IMG/VR virus record: IMGVR_UViG_3300020477_001932
Coordinates: 1 to 64,000 of that record
Length of the DNA stretch: 64,000 nucleotides
Direction: 5' to 3' (one strand)
Source: a virus
Shown: positions 1 through 9,456 of the stretch, piece by piece
How the letters are laid out: each line of letters starts with the position of its first letter
Numbering within the stretch: position 1 is the first letter of the stretch
Translations under genes and position numbers: made by a program
The notes under the pieces: generated by a model
The model's input: the letters and a program-made list of their open reading frames with translations, nothing else
Databases searched by the model: none
Told to the model about the DNA's origin: nothing

Positions 1-195
1 ATTGATCCAGAAGTAACAAGAGAACAGTTACAAGGACAATTAAATTATGCACAAAAAATTATTAATGTTCTTCAAGGAAAAGTAAACGAACTTAACGGAA
101 AGATGGTACAATTAGAAGCTCAATTACTTGTTGCTAATGAAGATAGAGAAAATATCTTAAAACAAGTTGAAACGATGGGAATTACCCCACAATAA
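1..195 (+). CDS. C-terminal end of a coiled-coil protein (partial)
   Basis: An open frame enters from the left edge and stops with TAA at 193-195, giving 64 residues. They are rich in Gln, Glu, Leu and Asn with heptad-like spacing and no Cys or Trp, which reads as an alpha-helical coiled coil. It lies directly upstream of neck gene 13 in the same direction and is probably a small virion or assembly protein, but I do not recognise the family from this fragment. Confidence 0.6.
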   Translation: MDPEVTREQLQGQLNYAQKIINVLQGKVNELNGKMVQLEAQLLVANEDRENILKQVETMGITPQ

Positions 196-208
196 AAAGG
201 AAAATAGT

Positions 209-955
209 ATGGCTAGTGTAACATCAAGGCAAGGACTTATAGACTATTGTTTGCGTAGATTGGGACAGCCTGTAATTGAAATCAATGTTGACGAAGATCA
301 GCTAGACGAAAGAGTAGATGATGCTTTAGAGTTTTTTCAAGAATACCATTTTGACGGTGTTGAAAAAGTTTTTACTAAGCATATAATAACTCAAACTGAT
401 ATTGATAATGAGTATATTTCTACTGATAACTCTATTATTAGTGTAGTTAGAGTATTGCCTATTCCTAGTTTTGATTCATTTCAAGGTGGTTTCTTTAATG
501 AAGAATATCAGTTAAGACTAAATGATTTAAACAATTTTTCTGGCTCATCTCTTGTTCAATGGAGTATGACATTAAGCAATTTTTCTTTAATTGAAGAGCT
601 GTTTTCTATTGCTCCAATTATGATGTTTAATAGAAAACAAGATAGAGTTTATTTAGAAACTAATTGGGTAGAAAAATTTAAAGTAGATGATATTCTAATA
701 GTAGAAGCTTATAAAATTCTTGATCCATCAACATTCCCACAAGTCTGGAATGATATGTTTTTAAAGAGATATGCTACTTCTTTAATAAAGCGTCAATGGG
801 GCGAGAATCTTAAAAAATATCAAGGCGTCGTTTTGCCAGGTGGTATTACACTTGATGGTAAAACTATTTATGATGAAGCAATCGAAGAAATAAGACAGAT
901 TGAAGAAGAAGTAAGTCTTAAATATGAACTTCCAGCAGACGGATATGTAGGTTAA
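209..955 (+). CDS. 13: Neck protein gp13 (head completion)
   Basis: The 248-residue protein begins MASVTSRQGLIDYCLRRLGQ and continues with the acidic stretch and FFQEYHFDG typical of gp13 of marine T4-like phages. In T4, gp13 and gp14 form the collar that closes the filled head and joins it to the tail. The frame is open further upstream to 167, but the ATG at 209 has the purine-rich AAAAGGAAAA before it and matches the family N-terminus, so I place the start there. Gene 14 starts one base after its stop, giving the canonical 13-14-15 order. Confidence 0.9.
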   Translation: MASVTSRQGLIDYCLRRLGQPVIEINVDEDQLDERVDDALEFFQEYHFDGVEKVFTKHIITQTDIDNEYISTDNSIISVVRVLPIPSFDSFQGGFFNEEYQLRLNDLNNFSGSSLVQWSMTLSNFSLIEELFSIAPIMMFNRKQDRVYLETNWVEKFKVDDILIVEAYKILDPSTFPQVWNDMFLKRYATSLIKRQWGENLKKYQGVVLPGGITLDGKTIYDEAIEEIRQIEEEVSLKYELPADGYVG

Positions 956-956
956 T

Positions 957-1850
957 ATGCCAGTTAATAATTACTTTAGAAATTTTAATTCTATGGTTCA
1001 ACAGGAATTAATCAATGATCTAACAAGAGAAGTAATAGAGATCAATGGTCTTGAAGTCTATTATGTTATTAGAGAAAATTCTAATCTTAAAGATACAATT
1101 TATAATGAAGAGCCAACAGCAAGATTTCTAAATGCTAGAAAAGTTGAAATGTATATAAACACGCCTGAAGGCTTTGAGGGTGCTGGGGATCTAGTTTCAA
1201 AATTTGGCCTTGATGTTGTAGATGAATTAATTTTAATTGCAAATCGTGAAAGATTTGTTGATGAAGTTAAAATAGGAACACCTAGAGAAGGTGATTTAAT
1301 TTATCTTCCATTAGGTAAAGGTTTATTTGAAATTAAATTTGTTGAACACGAAAAACCATTTTATCAGTTAGGAAAAAATCACGTTTTTGAAATGACTTGT
1401 GAATTGTTTAGATATAATAATCAAATATTTGATGTTCCACAACAAGAAATGGGTGTAATGTTTAATAAGATTGAACGTGAAAATTCAATAACAAGAAAAT
1501 TTACAGTTGGAACACAATTTAATGCTAACGATCAATTTATAATTAGTGAAACAGTTAGAGGTGCAACATCTGGAGCTACTGGAAAAGTTGCTTCTCAAAG
1601 TGGAAATGTATTACATCTTTATCGTGTTTCAGGTTTGTTTCAAACTGGTGAAACTATTAATGGCCAGGGTCTTACACCACAGCCTCTACTTCATCCGCAA
1701 GTAGGAAGTGAACATACAAATACTATTATAGCTGAGGACGATCAAGTTATCGAATCATCTGAATATGATGATAATGAAATTCTTGAAACAGAGGGTGATA
1801 ACATATTAGACTTTAGTGAAATGGACCCATGGAGTGAAGGGGATCTTTAA
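957..1850 (+). CDS. 14: Neck protein gp14 (head-tail connector)
   Basis: A 297-residue protein assigned as gp14 from its position between genes 13 and 15 and from its N-terminus (MPVNNYFRNF, then a region with EVYYVIRE and EEPTARF as in T4-like neck proteins). In T4, gp14 forms the second neck ring to which the tail docks. Residues about 180-245 carry a beta-rich segment with SETVRGATSGATGKV and GLFQTGETING, a repeat style common in phage structural proteins. The C-terminus is very acidic. The stop overlaps the gene 15 start by one base, consistent with coupled translation. Confidence 0.85.
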   Translation: MPVNNYFRNFNSMVQQELINDLTREVIEINGLEVYYVIRENSNLKDTIYNEEPTARFLNARKVEMYINTPEGFEGAGDLVSKFGLDVVDELILIANRERFVDEVKIGTPREGDLIYLPLGKGLFEIKFVEHEKPFYQLGKNHVFEMTCELFRYNNQIFDVPQQEMGVMFNKIERENSITRKFTVGTQFNANDQFIISETVRGATSGATGKVASQSGNVLHLYRVSGLFQTGETINGQGLTPQPLLHPQVGSEHTNTIIAEDDQVIESSEYDDNEILETEGDNILDFSEMDPWSEGDL

Positions 1851-2896
1851 TGTTTGGTAAATATTTTTACAATAAAAATATCAGAAATATTGTTATCTTA
1901 TTTGGAACAATATTTAATGATATAGAAATAAGAAGAACTAGAGCTGGTACGGTTCAGAGTAGGTTGAAAGTACCTATTGCGTATGGCCCCGCACAAAAGT
2001 ATTTAACAAAATTGGATCAAGGCCCTATTCAAGTTGAAGCAACAGGAATGGATGCAGTAGAAACAAGAGATACAATGGGAATGGTATTACCTAGAATGTC
2101 TTTTGAAATAATGACAATGAATTATGATCCAACAAGAAAATTACAGACAACTAAGAAAATAAGAGAAGTAAAATTTCTCGGGCCAATAGATAGTATAACA
2201 GTTACAGATAATGGTGCTGGATATAATAATATACCAACAGTTGAAATAGAAGCACCAGCTGCTGGTGGAACACAGGCTACTGCAACTGCTACTCTTGGTA
2301 CGGGTTCAGATGCTGGTAAAGTTGTAAGTATTACACTTGTTGATGTAGGTGCTGGTTATACTTTTGTTCCTAATGTTACAATAAAACCAGTTGGTAATGA
2401 TAAACCATCAGATGCAAAAGCAACAGTTAATGTTGATGCAGATACCACAACATTAAATACAGCTTATACACCAGTTCCATATAATTTTGAAATTGATCTT
2501 TCTATTATGGTTTTGAATAGTGATGATGGTTCACAAATACTTGAACAGATTTTACCATATTTTACACCAGAGTTTCAAGTAACAATGAACGAAATGAAAA
2601 CATTGGGTATTAAAAGAGATATACCTATTGTGTTTAATAGTATGTCAACAGAAGATGATTATGAAGGAGACTTTCTTACTAGAAGGTCTTTAGTTCATAC
2701 TTTATCTTTTACTGTTCAAGCATACTTATATGGCCCAACTAAAGATCAGGGTATTATCAAAGAAGTAGATGTAAATGCAACAACAGATGAAAATTTTATT
2801 GATAATGATGCTAATATTAATGTTGTTCCTAAAGACGCTACTGCTGATCCTGATGATAACCCAGGATTTACGATAACAATAGATGAGAATGTATGA
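1850..2896 (+). CDS. 15: Tail sheath stabilizer gp15 with an inserted repeat domain
   Basis: The N-terminus MFGKYFYNKNIRN and the later EQILPYFTPEFQVTMNE and GDFLTRRSLVHTLSFTVQ match T4 gp15, the hexamer that caps the tail tube and sheath and meets the neck. T4 gp15 is about 270 residues; this protein has 348. The extra length is largely residues about 113-205, which contain two similar units (SITVTDNGAGYNNIPTVEI and SITLVDVGAGYTFVPNVTI) separated by an Ala/Thr/Gly-rich stretch, like a beta-rich exposed insertion. The gene is part of the 13-14-15-16-17 run and overlaps gene 16 by four bases. Confidence 0.88.
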   Translation: MFGKYFYNKNIRNIVILFGTIFNDIEIRRTRAGTVQSRLKVPIAYGPAQKYLTKLDQGPIQVEATGMDAVETRDTMGMVLPRMSFEIMTMNYDPTRKLQTTKKIREVKFLGPIDSITVTDNGAGYNNIPTVEIEAPAAGGTQATATATLGTGSDAGKVVSITLVDVGAGYTFVPNVTIKPVGNDKPSDAKATVNVDADTTTLNTAYTPVPYNFEIDLSIMVLNSDDGSQILEQILPYFTPEFQVTMNEMKTLGIKRDIPIVFNSMSTEDDYEGDFLTRRSLVHTLSFTVQAYLYGPTKDQGIIKEVDVNATTDENFIDNDANINVVPKDATADPDDNPGFTITIDENV

Positions 2897-3300
2897 AGAA
2901 AGAAACAGTAAAAAAATTAAATGATATATTAGATATTGCAGATGATATTATTGATATTGAAGAACCAGAGTTGAATCAACATATTGAAGCTGAAAAAAAA
3001 GATGATGTAGTTGATGATTATGAGTTTTCAAGAGATCAATATCACGCTTTGATTGAAAAGGGTAATACTGCATTAGAAAGTTTGTTAGATATTGCGAAAG
3101 AGGGTGAACAGCCTAGAGCATTTGAGGTTGCAACCCAACTTATAAACTCTTTAGCTGCAACTACTAAAGAGCTTTTGGTATTACAAAAAACCAAGAAAGA
3201 AGTTGAAGGAACAAATAAACCCACGAAGAATGAAAATAATCTTTTCATTGGTAGCACTTCCGAACTTCAAAAACTTCTTGAGTTAAAAAAGAAAAAATGA
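2893..3300 (+). CDS. 16: Small terminase subunit gp16
   Basis: A 135-residue, highly charged, helical protein just upstream of the large terminase, the position of T4 gene 16. In T4, gp16 forms rings that regulate packaging by gp17. The central part (YHALIEKGNTALESLLDIAK, then ARAFE-like and AATTKELLVLQK) resembles the central helices of gp16 in marine T4-like phages. The start ATGA overlaps the end of gene 15, and the large terminase starts two bases after the stop. Confidence 0.85.
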   Translation: MKKETVKKLNDILDIADDIIDIEEPELNQHIEAEKKDDVVDDYEFSRDQYHALIEKGNTALESLLDIAKEGEQPRAFEVATQLINSLAATTKELLVLQKTKKEVEGTNKPTKNENNLFIGSTSELQKLLELKKKK

Positions 3301-3301
3301 T

Positions 3302-4915
3302 ATGGCAGACGATACCTATTTAGGGAATAACCTTCTAAAAGGTTTAGGCGTAAAACATGATTTTACTAAAGAAGAAATTGAGGAGTATATTAAATGTGCT
3401 AATGACCCAATTTATTTTTTAGAAAGTTATGTGAAGATCGTACACGTTGACGAAGGCCTTGTGCCTTTTAAGATGTATGATTTTCAGAAAAAACTAGTTG
3501 ACGCTATAACTGAAAACAGAAATGTTATCGTAAAAACTGGTAGGCAGGTTGGTAAAACAACTACAACTATCGGTTGGTTATTACATTATATTCTTTTTAA
3601 CGAAGAAAAAATTGTTGGCATTCTAGCGAATAAAGCCATCACAGCTCGGGAAATTCTTAGTCGGGTTCAAACATCCTACCAACATCTTCCAAAGTTTTTA
3701 CAGCAAGGATTAAGAGAATGGAATAAGGGTTCTATGGAACTTGAGAATGGAAGTAAAGTTATAGCTTCTTCCACATCTTCAAGTGCAATTCGTGGATTTT
3801 CATTTTCTTGTATTCTACTTGATGAATTTGCTCACGTTCAAAGGCATATTGCAAATGAGTTTATTCGTTCAGTTTATCCTACGATTTCGTCTGGTAAAGA
3901 AACAAAAGTTATTATAGTATCTACTCCAAATGGATTTAACTTGTTTTACAAGTTTTGGAATGATGCTGAAAATGGAAATAATACATTCTATCCATTTAGA
4001 GTACATTGGTCAAATGTGCCAGGCCGTGATGAAGAATGGCATAAAAGAATTGTATCGACAATCGGTGAAGATTCTTTCAGGCAAGAGTATGAAGCTGAGT
4101 TTTTGGGGTCAACTAACACACTTGTTTCGACCGAGAAGCTCCAAGAGCTATCATATAATGACCCAATATTCTCAAAAGATGGTTTAGATGTTCACGAAGA
4201 GCCAAATCCTGAGCGTACTTATACCATAACAGTAGATGTTGCAAGGGGTCAAGGAAACGATTATTCGGCGTTTTCGGTGTTTGATATAACAGAAATTCCA
4301 TATAAAGTAGTAGCAAAGTACAGAAATAACACGGTGGCACCCCTACACTTCCCAAATATTATAAATACTATTGGAAAGAGATATAATTATGCGTATATTT
4401 TAGTAGAAATAAATGACATTGGTTCACAGGTTGCAGATGTTTTACACCATGATTTAGAGTATGAGCATTTATATTCAACATCATGGTATGGAAGGCATGG
4501 TCAACAGCTAAGTAGTGGAGCAAGAAAAGAATCAGCTTTTGGTGTTAGAACAACAAAGACAATGAAAAAGATTGGTTGTTCTAATCTGAAATCTTTGATT
4601 GAAGAAAATAAGCTCTTGTTCAATGACTACGATATTATATCAGAATTAACAACATTTATTTCTACGGGTGAGTCCTACTCAGGCGAAGAAGGAACACATG
4701 ATGATTTAGTTATAACATTGGTGTTGTTTGCATGGCTAATAGATCAACAGTATTTTAAAGATTTAAGCCAACAAAATATAAGAGATAATTTATACCAAAA
4801 CCAATTAAACCAGTTAGAAGATTTAACGACACCATTTGGAGTTATTGATAATGGTTTGAATCAAGATGAATTTGAAATTGATTCTGATGGGACAGTTTGG
4901 AAAACAGTTCTTTAA
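3302..4915 (+). CDS. 17: Large terminase subunit gp17 (packaging ATPase and nuclease)
   Basis: The 537-residue protein has the two-domain terminase layout. The N-terminal ATPase has Walker A at about residues 79-88 (TGRQVGKTTT) and Walker B at about 171-179 (ILLDEFAHV), followed by the coupling motif VSTPNG. The C-terminal RNase H-fold nuclease has its first acidic residue in TITVDVARG near 313 and a late DD in THDDLV. It drives DNA into proheads at the portal and cuts the concatemer. The length is close to that of other marine T4-like gp17 and there is no intein or split. Confidence 0.97.
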   Translation: MADDTYLGNNLLKGLGVKHDFTKEEIEEYIKCANDPIYFLESYVKIVHVDEGLVPFKMYDFQKKLVDAITENRNVIVKTGRQVGKTTTTIGWLLHYILFNEEKIVGILANKAITAREILSRVQTSYQHLPKFLQQGLREWNKGSMELENGSKVIASSTSSSAIRGFSFSCILLDEFAHVQRHIANEFIRSVYPTISSGKETKVIIVSTPNGFNLFYKFWNDAENGNNTFYPFRVHWSNVPGRDEEWHKRIVSTIGEDSFRQEYEAEFLGSTNTLVSTEKLQELSYNDPIFSKDGLDVHEEPNPERTYTITVDVARGQGNDYSAFSVFDITEIPYKVVAKYRNNTVAPLHFPNIINTIGKRYNYAYILVEINDIGSQVADVLHHDLEYEHLYSTSWYGRHGQQLSSGARKESAFGVRTTKTMKKIGCSNLKSLIEENKLLFNDYDIISELTTFISTGESYSGEEGTHDDLVITLVLFAWLIDQQYFKDLSQQNIRDNLYQNQLNQLEDLTTPFGVIDNGLNQDEFEIDSDGTVWKTVL

Positions 4916-4951
4916 AAATAGATTATTGAGCAATTGATGAAAATATATTAA

Positions 4952-4959
4952 TATAAAAA
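4952..4959 (+). promoter_or_regulatory. Candidate late promoter before gene 18
   Basis: TATAAAAA lies about 30 bases upstream of the gene 18 start in the short gap after gene 17. It differs at one position from the TATAAATA found before other genes here, so it is a weaker candidate for gp55-directed late transcription. Confidence 0.35.
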
Positions 4960-4987
4960 ATGTAATTAATTGTAAAGGAGATAACAA

Positions 4988-6760
4988 ATGCCATTTCAAG
5001 TAAGTCCGGGCGTAAACGTCAGCGAGATTGATTTAACTAATGTCGTGCCTAATGTATCAACTAGTATTGGTGCATATGCAGGTCAATTTCAATGGGGTCC
5101 CGTAGAACAAAGAACATTAGTAGTTTCAGAAAACGATTTAGTAGAAAGATTTTTTAAACCAGACGAAAATACATTTGAAGATTTTTGGTCTTGTGCAAAC
5201 TATCTTGCATACTCTGATAATTTGCTCGTAGTAAGAATGGTTGAAGCCGATGCACGCAACGCCGTTGTTGGTGATGTTGATGCAGGTACAGCTACTCAAG
5301 TTAAAAATGATGATGATTGGGAAAGTGATAAAGGTGCTTTTTCCGATCAATTATTCATTGCTAAATATCCCGGATCTTTAGGTAACAGCCTAAAATGTAT
5401 TGTTATTGACTCTGCTGGATGGGCCAATGCAGTAGCACAGGGAGCAGGAGCAACAGCAGATCAAAAATTATTTCTAGCCAACTTTAATGGCGCACCCGGT
5501 ACATCACAAGACGTAATCAAAGCTAATGGTGGTGCTACAACTGGTAATGACGAAATGCACGTTTTAGTAATTGACGAAGATGGTCAGTTTACTGGTGAAG
5601 CAGGTGAAATTCTTGAAGTTCACGCATACGTTAGTAAAGCAAGAGATGCTTTGAAATTTGATGGTTCAAGTAACTACATTGAGAATGTTCTACGAAACGA
5701 ATCACGTTATGTTTGGTTGGGAGCTGTAGGACAATTAACAGCATCATCAACTGATGCAGGTAGTGAAGTTGATGCTGGTGCATTAAAAGCTGGAGCAGTA
5801 TTCAAATCATTGAATAGTGCAACACCAGCAGAAATGACACCCGGTGGGTCAATGACTGGTGGAGTAGTTGGTACAAATATTTCAGCCGGTACTAGAGAAT
5901 TAGGATATAACTTTTATTCTGATCCTGAAGTTGTTGATGTAACATTAGTTATTGGTGGACCTATTTTACCTCTAAATGGTAAAAATGTTATCGACAATGT
6001 TGTTGCAGCTAGAAAAGATTGTGTTGGCTTCTTTTCACCAGCAAAAACAAGTGTTGTAGGACAGGCTGATAGAGCAGTTATCGTTAATTCTATTACAACT
6101 GATAATACAGCATTGGGTTCATCTAGTTATGCAGTTATGGATAGTGCATGGAAATATCAATATGATCGCTATCGAGATAACTTCATCTATACACCAATGA
6201 ATGCTGATATTGCTGGTCTTTGTGCAAGAACAGACTTCACAAATGATCCTTGGTTTTCACCCGCTGGTCTTAACAGAGGAACAATTAAAAATGTTGTACG
6301 ACCAAGTTGGGAATGTCGAAAAGCAGAACGTGATACTCTATATAAAATTGGAACAAATCCGGTTGTAACTCAACCAGCTGTAGGTACTGTTTTGTTTGGT
6401 GATAAAACCATGCAAGTAGTTCCAAGTGCTTTTGATCGAATCAATGTACGAAGATTGTTTATCGTTCTTGAAAAAGCAATTGCTACTGCAGCTAAAGCAT
6501 TCATGTTTGAGTTTAATGATGAGTTTACAAGAGCTCAATTTGTTAGTGTTGTTACACCTTTCTTGAGTGAAGTAGAAGGCCGAAGAGGTATTACAGACTT
6601 TAAAGTAGTTTGTGATAGCACAAATAATACTGGCCAAATTATTGATACGAATCAATTTGTTGGCGATATTTATATTAAGCCAAATCGTTCTATCAACTTC
6701 ATTCAGTTGAATTTTATTGCCGCAAGAACTGATGTAGAATTTTCAGAAATCGGTGGTTAA
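4988..6760 (+). CDS. 18: Contractile tail sheath protein gp18
   Basis: The N-terminus MPFQVSPGVNVSEIDLTNVV is the hallmark of T4-like sheath proteins, and the C-terminal region (INVRRLFIVLEKAIATAAKAFMFE through RGITDFKVVCD) is the conserved sheath core. The 590-residue length is within the marine T4-like range. The protein polymerises around the gp19 tube and contracts during infection. A strong AAAGGAG site lies just before the ATG, suiting a major structural protein. Confidence 0.96.
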   Translation: MPFQVSPGVNVSEIDLTNVVPNVSTSIGAYAGQFQWGPVEQRTLVVSENDLVERFFKPDENTFEDFWSCANYLAYSDNLLVVRMVEADARNAVVGDVDAGTATQVKNDDDWESDKGAFSDQLFIAKYPGSLGNSLKCIVIDSAGWANAVAQGAGATADQKLFLANFNGAPGTSQDVIKANGGATTGNDEMHVLVIDEDGQFTGEAGEILEVHAYVSKARDALKFDGSSNYIENVLRNESRYVWLGAVGQLTASSTDAGSEVDAGALKAGAVFKSLNSATPAEMTPGGSMTGGVVGTNISAGTRELGYNFYSDPEVVDVTLVIGGPILPLNGKNVIDNVVAARKDCVGFFSPAKTSVVGQADRAVIVNSITTDNTALGSSSYAVMDSAWKYQYDRYRDNFIYTPMNADIAGLCARTDFTNDPWFSPAGLNRGTIKNVVRPSWECRKAERDTLYKIGTNPVVTQPAVGTVLFGDKTMQVVPSAFDRINVRRLFIVLEKAIATAAKAFMFEFNDEFTRAQFVSVVTPFLSEVEGRRGITDFKVVCDSTNNTGQIIDTNQFVGDIYIKPNRSINFIQLNFIAARTDVEFSEIGG

Positions 6761-6764
6761 GACT

Positions 6765-6772
6765 TATAAATA
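6765..6772 (+). promoter_or_regulatory. Late promoter TATAAATA before gene 19
   Basis: An exact T4-type late promoter box, TATAAATA, lies in the 39-base gap between genes 18 and 19, about 28 bases before the gene 19 ATG. It would let the tube gene be expressed separately from the sheath gene under the gp55 sigma factor encoded at 15942. Confidence 0.75.
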
Positions 6773-6799
6773 CATTAAACAATAAAGGAGTAACAAAAA

Positions 6800-7408
6800 A
6801 TGAGTAACATTTCAAATTTTGCAAAGAATTTTAAAGGTGGAGTAAGACCAAATCAGTTTAGGGTCAGTATTCTAGGTTCTCCTGTAGGTGGTATTCCACT
6901 AGAATTTTTGGGAAAAGCAACAAGTATTCCTGCTTCTACCATTGGTAATATGGATGTTCCATATCGTGGCCGTCAACTGAAAGTACCTGGCGACAGGACT
7001 TTTGAAGATTGGACAGTAACTTGTTTTTCAGATGGTAGTTGGGCTGTTCGTTCTACCTTTGAACGCTGGATGCAGGCTATTTCTGGTCATACCAATATTG
7101 GTAGTAATGTTGCGTCTAATGCAGTATATGGTACAGGGCGTGTTGAACAATTAGATCAAAATGGTAGGACATTAGCTCTCTATCAAGTTGAAGGTATATA
7201 TCCAACAAATCTAGCTGCTATTGATCTGGATTTTGGTACAAATGACACACCTGAGGAATTTCAGGTAACATTTGCTATTAATAACTGGCGTAATACTGCC
7301 TTGCCTACAATTACAGGAAATGGTGGCAATAGCTCGGTTGATATTGGTTTTAATATGAATCTTCCAGGTGGTGTTAATGTATCTGGTAATACTGGATTTG
7401 GAGCATAA
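6800..7408 (+). CDS. 19: Tail tube protein gp19
   Basis: A 202-residue protein with the gp19 pattern NQFRVSILGSP, SIPASTIGNMDVPYRGRQLKVPGDRTFEDW and the C-terminal EEFQVTFAINNWR. It stacks as hexameric rings to form the inner tail tube. It follows the sheath gene as in all T4-like phages, has an AAAGGAG ribosome site, and is followed by a strong terminator. A paralogous fold appears at 12717. Confidence 0.94.
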   Translation: MSNISNFAKNFKGGVRPNQFRVSILGSPVGGIPLEFLGKATSIPASTIGNMDVPYRGRQLKVPGDRTFEDWTVTCFSDGSWAVRSTFERWMQAISGHTNIGSNVASNAVYGTGRVEQLDQNGRTLALYQVEGIYPTNLAAIDLDFGTNDTPEEFQVTFAINNWRNTALPTITGNGGNSSVDIGFNMNLPGGVNVSGNTGFGA

Positions 7409-7422
7409 CAATAAATTTGATG

Positions 7423-7448
7423 AAGGGGAGTTCGCTCCCCTTTATTTT
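7423..7448 (+). terminator. Rho-independent terminator after gene 19
   Basis: The stem AAGGGGAG / CTCCCCTT is closed by a TTCG tetraloop and followed by a T-rich run. It closes the neck-terminase-tail block before portal gene 20. Confidence 0.9.
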
Positions 7449-7472
7449 TCATAATGAACAAAGGATGATAAT

Positions 7473-9005
7473 ATGGCATTTGACTTATTTGGATTTTCAG
7501 TTTCCAAAAAGAAAACAGAAAAAACATTTGTAACACCCGAGAATGATGATGGTGCAATTACTTATGTCGAGGGCGGGGGATTTGTAGGAACATATCTCAA
7601 TACTGATCTTGATGCTAAAGATGAAAATCTTTTAATTCAAAAGTATCGTGAAATGGCAATGACACAAGAAGTAGATTTAGCCATCACGGATGTTATAAAT
7701 GAATCTGTTTTACATGAAACTGGTAAATCCTCTGTAAACCTGTCTTTAGAGAAATTAGAGCAAACACAGTCAATCAAGAAAAAGATTACTGATGAGTTCA
7801 AAAAACTTGTTAAACTTTTAGATTTCAATAAAACAGGATACGATACATTTAGAAAATGGTATATTGATGGTAAGCTATACCATCATATTGTTATTGACAA
7901 AGGAAAACCAAAAGAGGGTATTAAGTCTTTAATTCCAGTTGATGCTCTTGACATCAAAAAAGTTCGTGAAATAAAAAGAGAAAAAGATGCCTTAACTGGT
8001 GTTGAGTTTATAAAAGAAATAGATGAATATTTCATTTATAAACCAGATCAAAGTACAGGCCAATTTTTACCTGGCGGTAAAATGAATGAAGAAGTTAAAG
8101 TATCACTTGATGCTATTTCTTATGTTCATTCTGGTATGATTGATTCACAGAAGCAAGTAGTTATTGGTTATCTTTATAAAGCAATTAAGCCGTTCAATCA
8201 ATTAAGAATGATTGAGGATTCTCTTGTTATATATAGATTAGCAAGGGCACCTGAAAGACGAATTTTTTATATAGACGTTGGTAATTTACCAAAACTAAAA
8301 GCAGAACAATATTTACGTTCTGTTATGGACAAATATAAACAGAAAGTTGTTTATAATGCAGCTACTGGTGAAGTAGAAGATCAGAAAAAACAGATGTCAA
8401 TGTTGGAAGATTTCTGGCTACCAAGACGAGAGGGTGGTAGAGGTACTGAAATAAACACATTACCATCTGGACAGAATCTTGGTGAAATTGAAGATATAGA
8501 ATATTTTAGAAAGAAGCTTTATCAATCTTTGAATATTCCAATTTCAAGAATTGAAGGCACAGATGCAACAGCCTTTAATCTTGGAAGAACATCAGAGATT
8601 AATCGTGATGAAGTAAAATTTTCTAAATTTATTTCAAGGTTACGACAAAGATTTTCAGCTTTATTTACAGATTTACTTAGAGTCCAACTTCTTCTAAAAG
8701 GAATTATCAAAGAAGATGATTGGTATGAAATTAAAGATGCAATCGAATATGTATGGACTAGGGATTCACATTTTGCAGAGTTAAAACAAAATGAAATTCT
8801 TAAAGAGCGTTTGGAAGTTCTTTCATCATTGGATGAATATATCGGTAAATACTTTTCTAACGAATGGGTTAGGAAAACTGTTCTCCGACAATCTGAAGAT
8901 GAAATTGCTGAGATTGATAAACAGATTAAGGATGAAACTGGTGTCGAGCCAGATGATGCAACAATTAATCCTGACTTATTAGATTTTCAAGATACAGGTG
9001 GATAA
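7473..9005 (+). CDS. 20: Portal protein gp20
   Basis: The 510-residue protein has the conserved gp20 core: QEVDLAITDVINESV, RKWYIDGKLYHHIVID, APERRIFYIDVGNLPK, then the GGRGTEINTLPSGQNLGEIED block near residue 320 used for marine myovirus portal typing. Portal dodecamers form the DNA entry vertex and the prohead initiation site. The start ATG follows a GGATGATA sequence just after the terminator. The prohead core genes follow immediately. Confidence 0.96.
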   Translation: MAFDLFGFSVSKKKTEKTFVTPENDDGAITYVEGGGFVGTYLNTDLDAKDENLLIQKYREMAMTQEVDLAITDVINESVLHETGKSSVNLSLEKLEQTQSIKKKITDEFKKLVKLLDFNKTGYDTFRKWYIDGKLYHHIVIDKGKPKEGIKSLIPVDALDIKKVREIKREKDALTGVEFIKEIDEYFIYKPDQSTGQFLPGGKMNEEVKVSLDAISYVHSGMIDSQKQVVIGYLYKAIKPFNQLRMIEDSLVIYRLARAPERRIFYIDVGNLPKLKAEQYLRSVMDKYKQKVVYNAATGEVEDQKKQMSMLEDFWLPRREGGRGTEINTLPSGQNLGEIEDIEYFRKKLYQSLNIPISRIEGTDATAFNLGRTSEINRDEVKFSKFISRLRQRFSALFTDLLRVQLLLKGIIKEDDWYEIKDAIEYVWTRDSHFAELKQNEILKERLEVLSSLDEYIGKYFSNEWVRKTVLRQSEDEIAEIDKQIKDETGVEPDDATINPDLLDFQDTGG

Positions 9006-9008
9006 ATA

Positions 9009-9248
9009 ATGAGTATTTCTAAATCTAGTTTTTTAAATAATTTAAAGAATAAAGTTGTTTCGGAAGATTCAGAAAAAATAAACGAGGCAATTCGGTATGC
9101 TTTCAAACTTACAGATATGTATGGGATTGAAAGAATTAACAAATCAATTTTAGAAGCTTCTATTGAGTTTAAGATTGATGAAAGTTTATTAAGAGAAAAA
9201 ATAAATGATGATTCATTTATATTAGAAGAAAGGATTGACAATGAGTGA
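9009..9248 (+). CDS. Small protein between portal and prohead core genes
   Basis: A 79-residue charged protein (MSISKSSFLNNLKNK) starting three bases after the portal stop and overlapping the next gene by eight bases. It lies in the T4 67/68 interval, where short core proteins are encoded, so a prohead core or assembly role is likely. The sequence is predicted helical and contains ILEA and ILEE, short matches to the (I/L)xE prohead protease site. I do not recognise a named family. Confidence 0.7.
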   Translation: MSISKSSFLNNLKNKVVSEDSEKINEAIRYAFKLTDMYGIERINKSILEASIEFKIDESLLREKINDDSFILEERIDNE

Positions 9249-9456
9249 TGATCTAAAGGCCAACATAGTACAGAATGTTCTTGATAAAAAATTTTCTAGG
9301 GCTAATGCAGATTTTGCTAATTTAATGAGAGATAAAGCATACGCTGCGATTGATGATTTTAAAAACGCATTTAAATATGTTGTTCATCAAAAGAAAGAGC
9401 CCGAAACTGAAAAAAAAGAACCTGAGAAAAAGGAAGCTGAAAAAAAGGAGAAATAG
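9241..9456 (+). CDS. Prohead core protein (gp67/gp68-like)
   Basis: A 71-residue protein with an N-terminal helical part (MSDDLKANIVQNVLDKKFSR) and a C-terminal third made almost only of Lys, Glu and Pro (repeated KKEPE and KKEAE). Low-complexity charged tails and this position between portal gene 20 and protease gene 21 fit T4 core proteins gp67/gp68. The ATG at 9241 is preferred over the in-frame TTG at 9235. The stop TAG is followed directly by the gene 21 ATG. Confidence 0.7.
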   Translation: MSDDLKANIVQNVLDKKFSRANADFANLMRDKAYAAIDDFKNAFKYVVHQKKEPETEKKEPEKKEAEKKEK

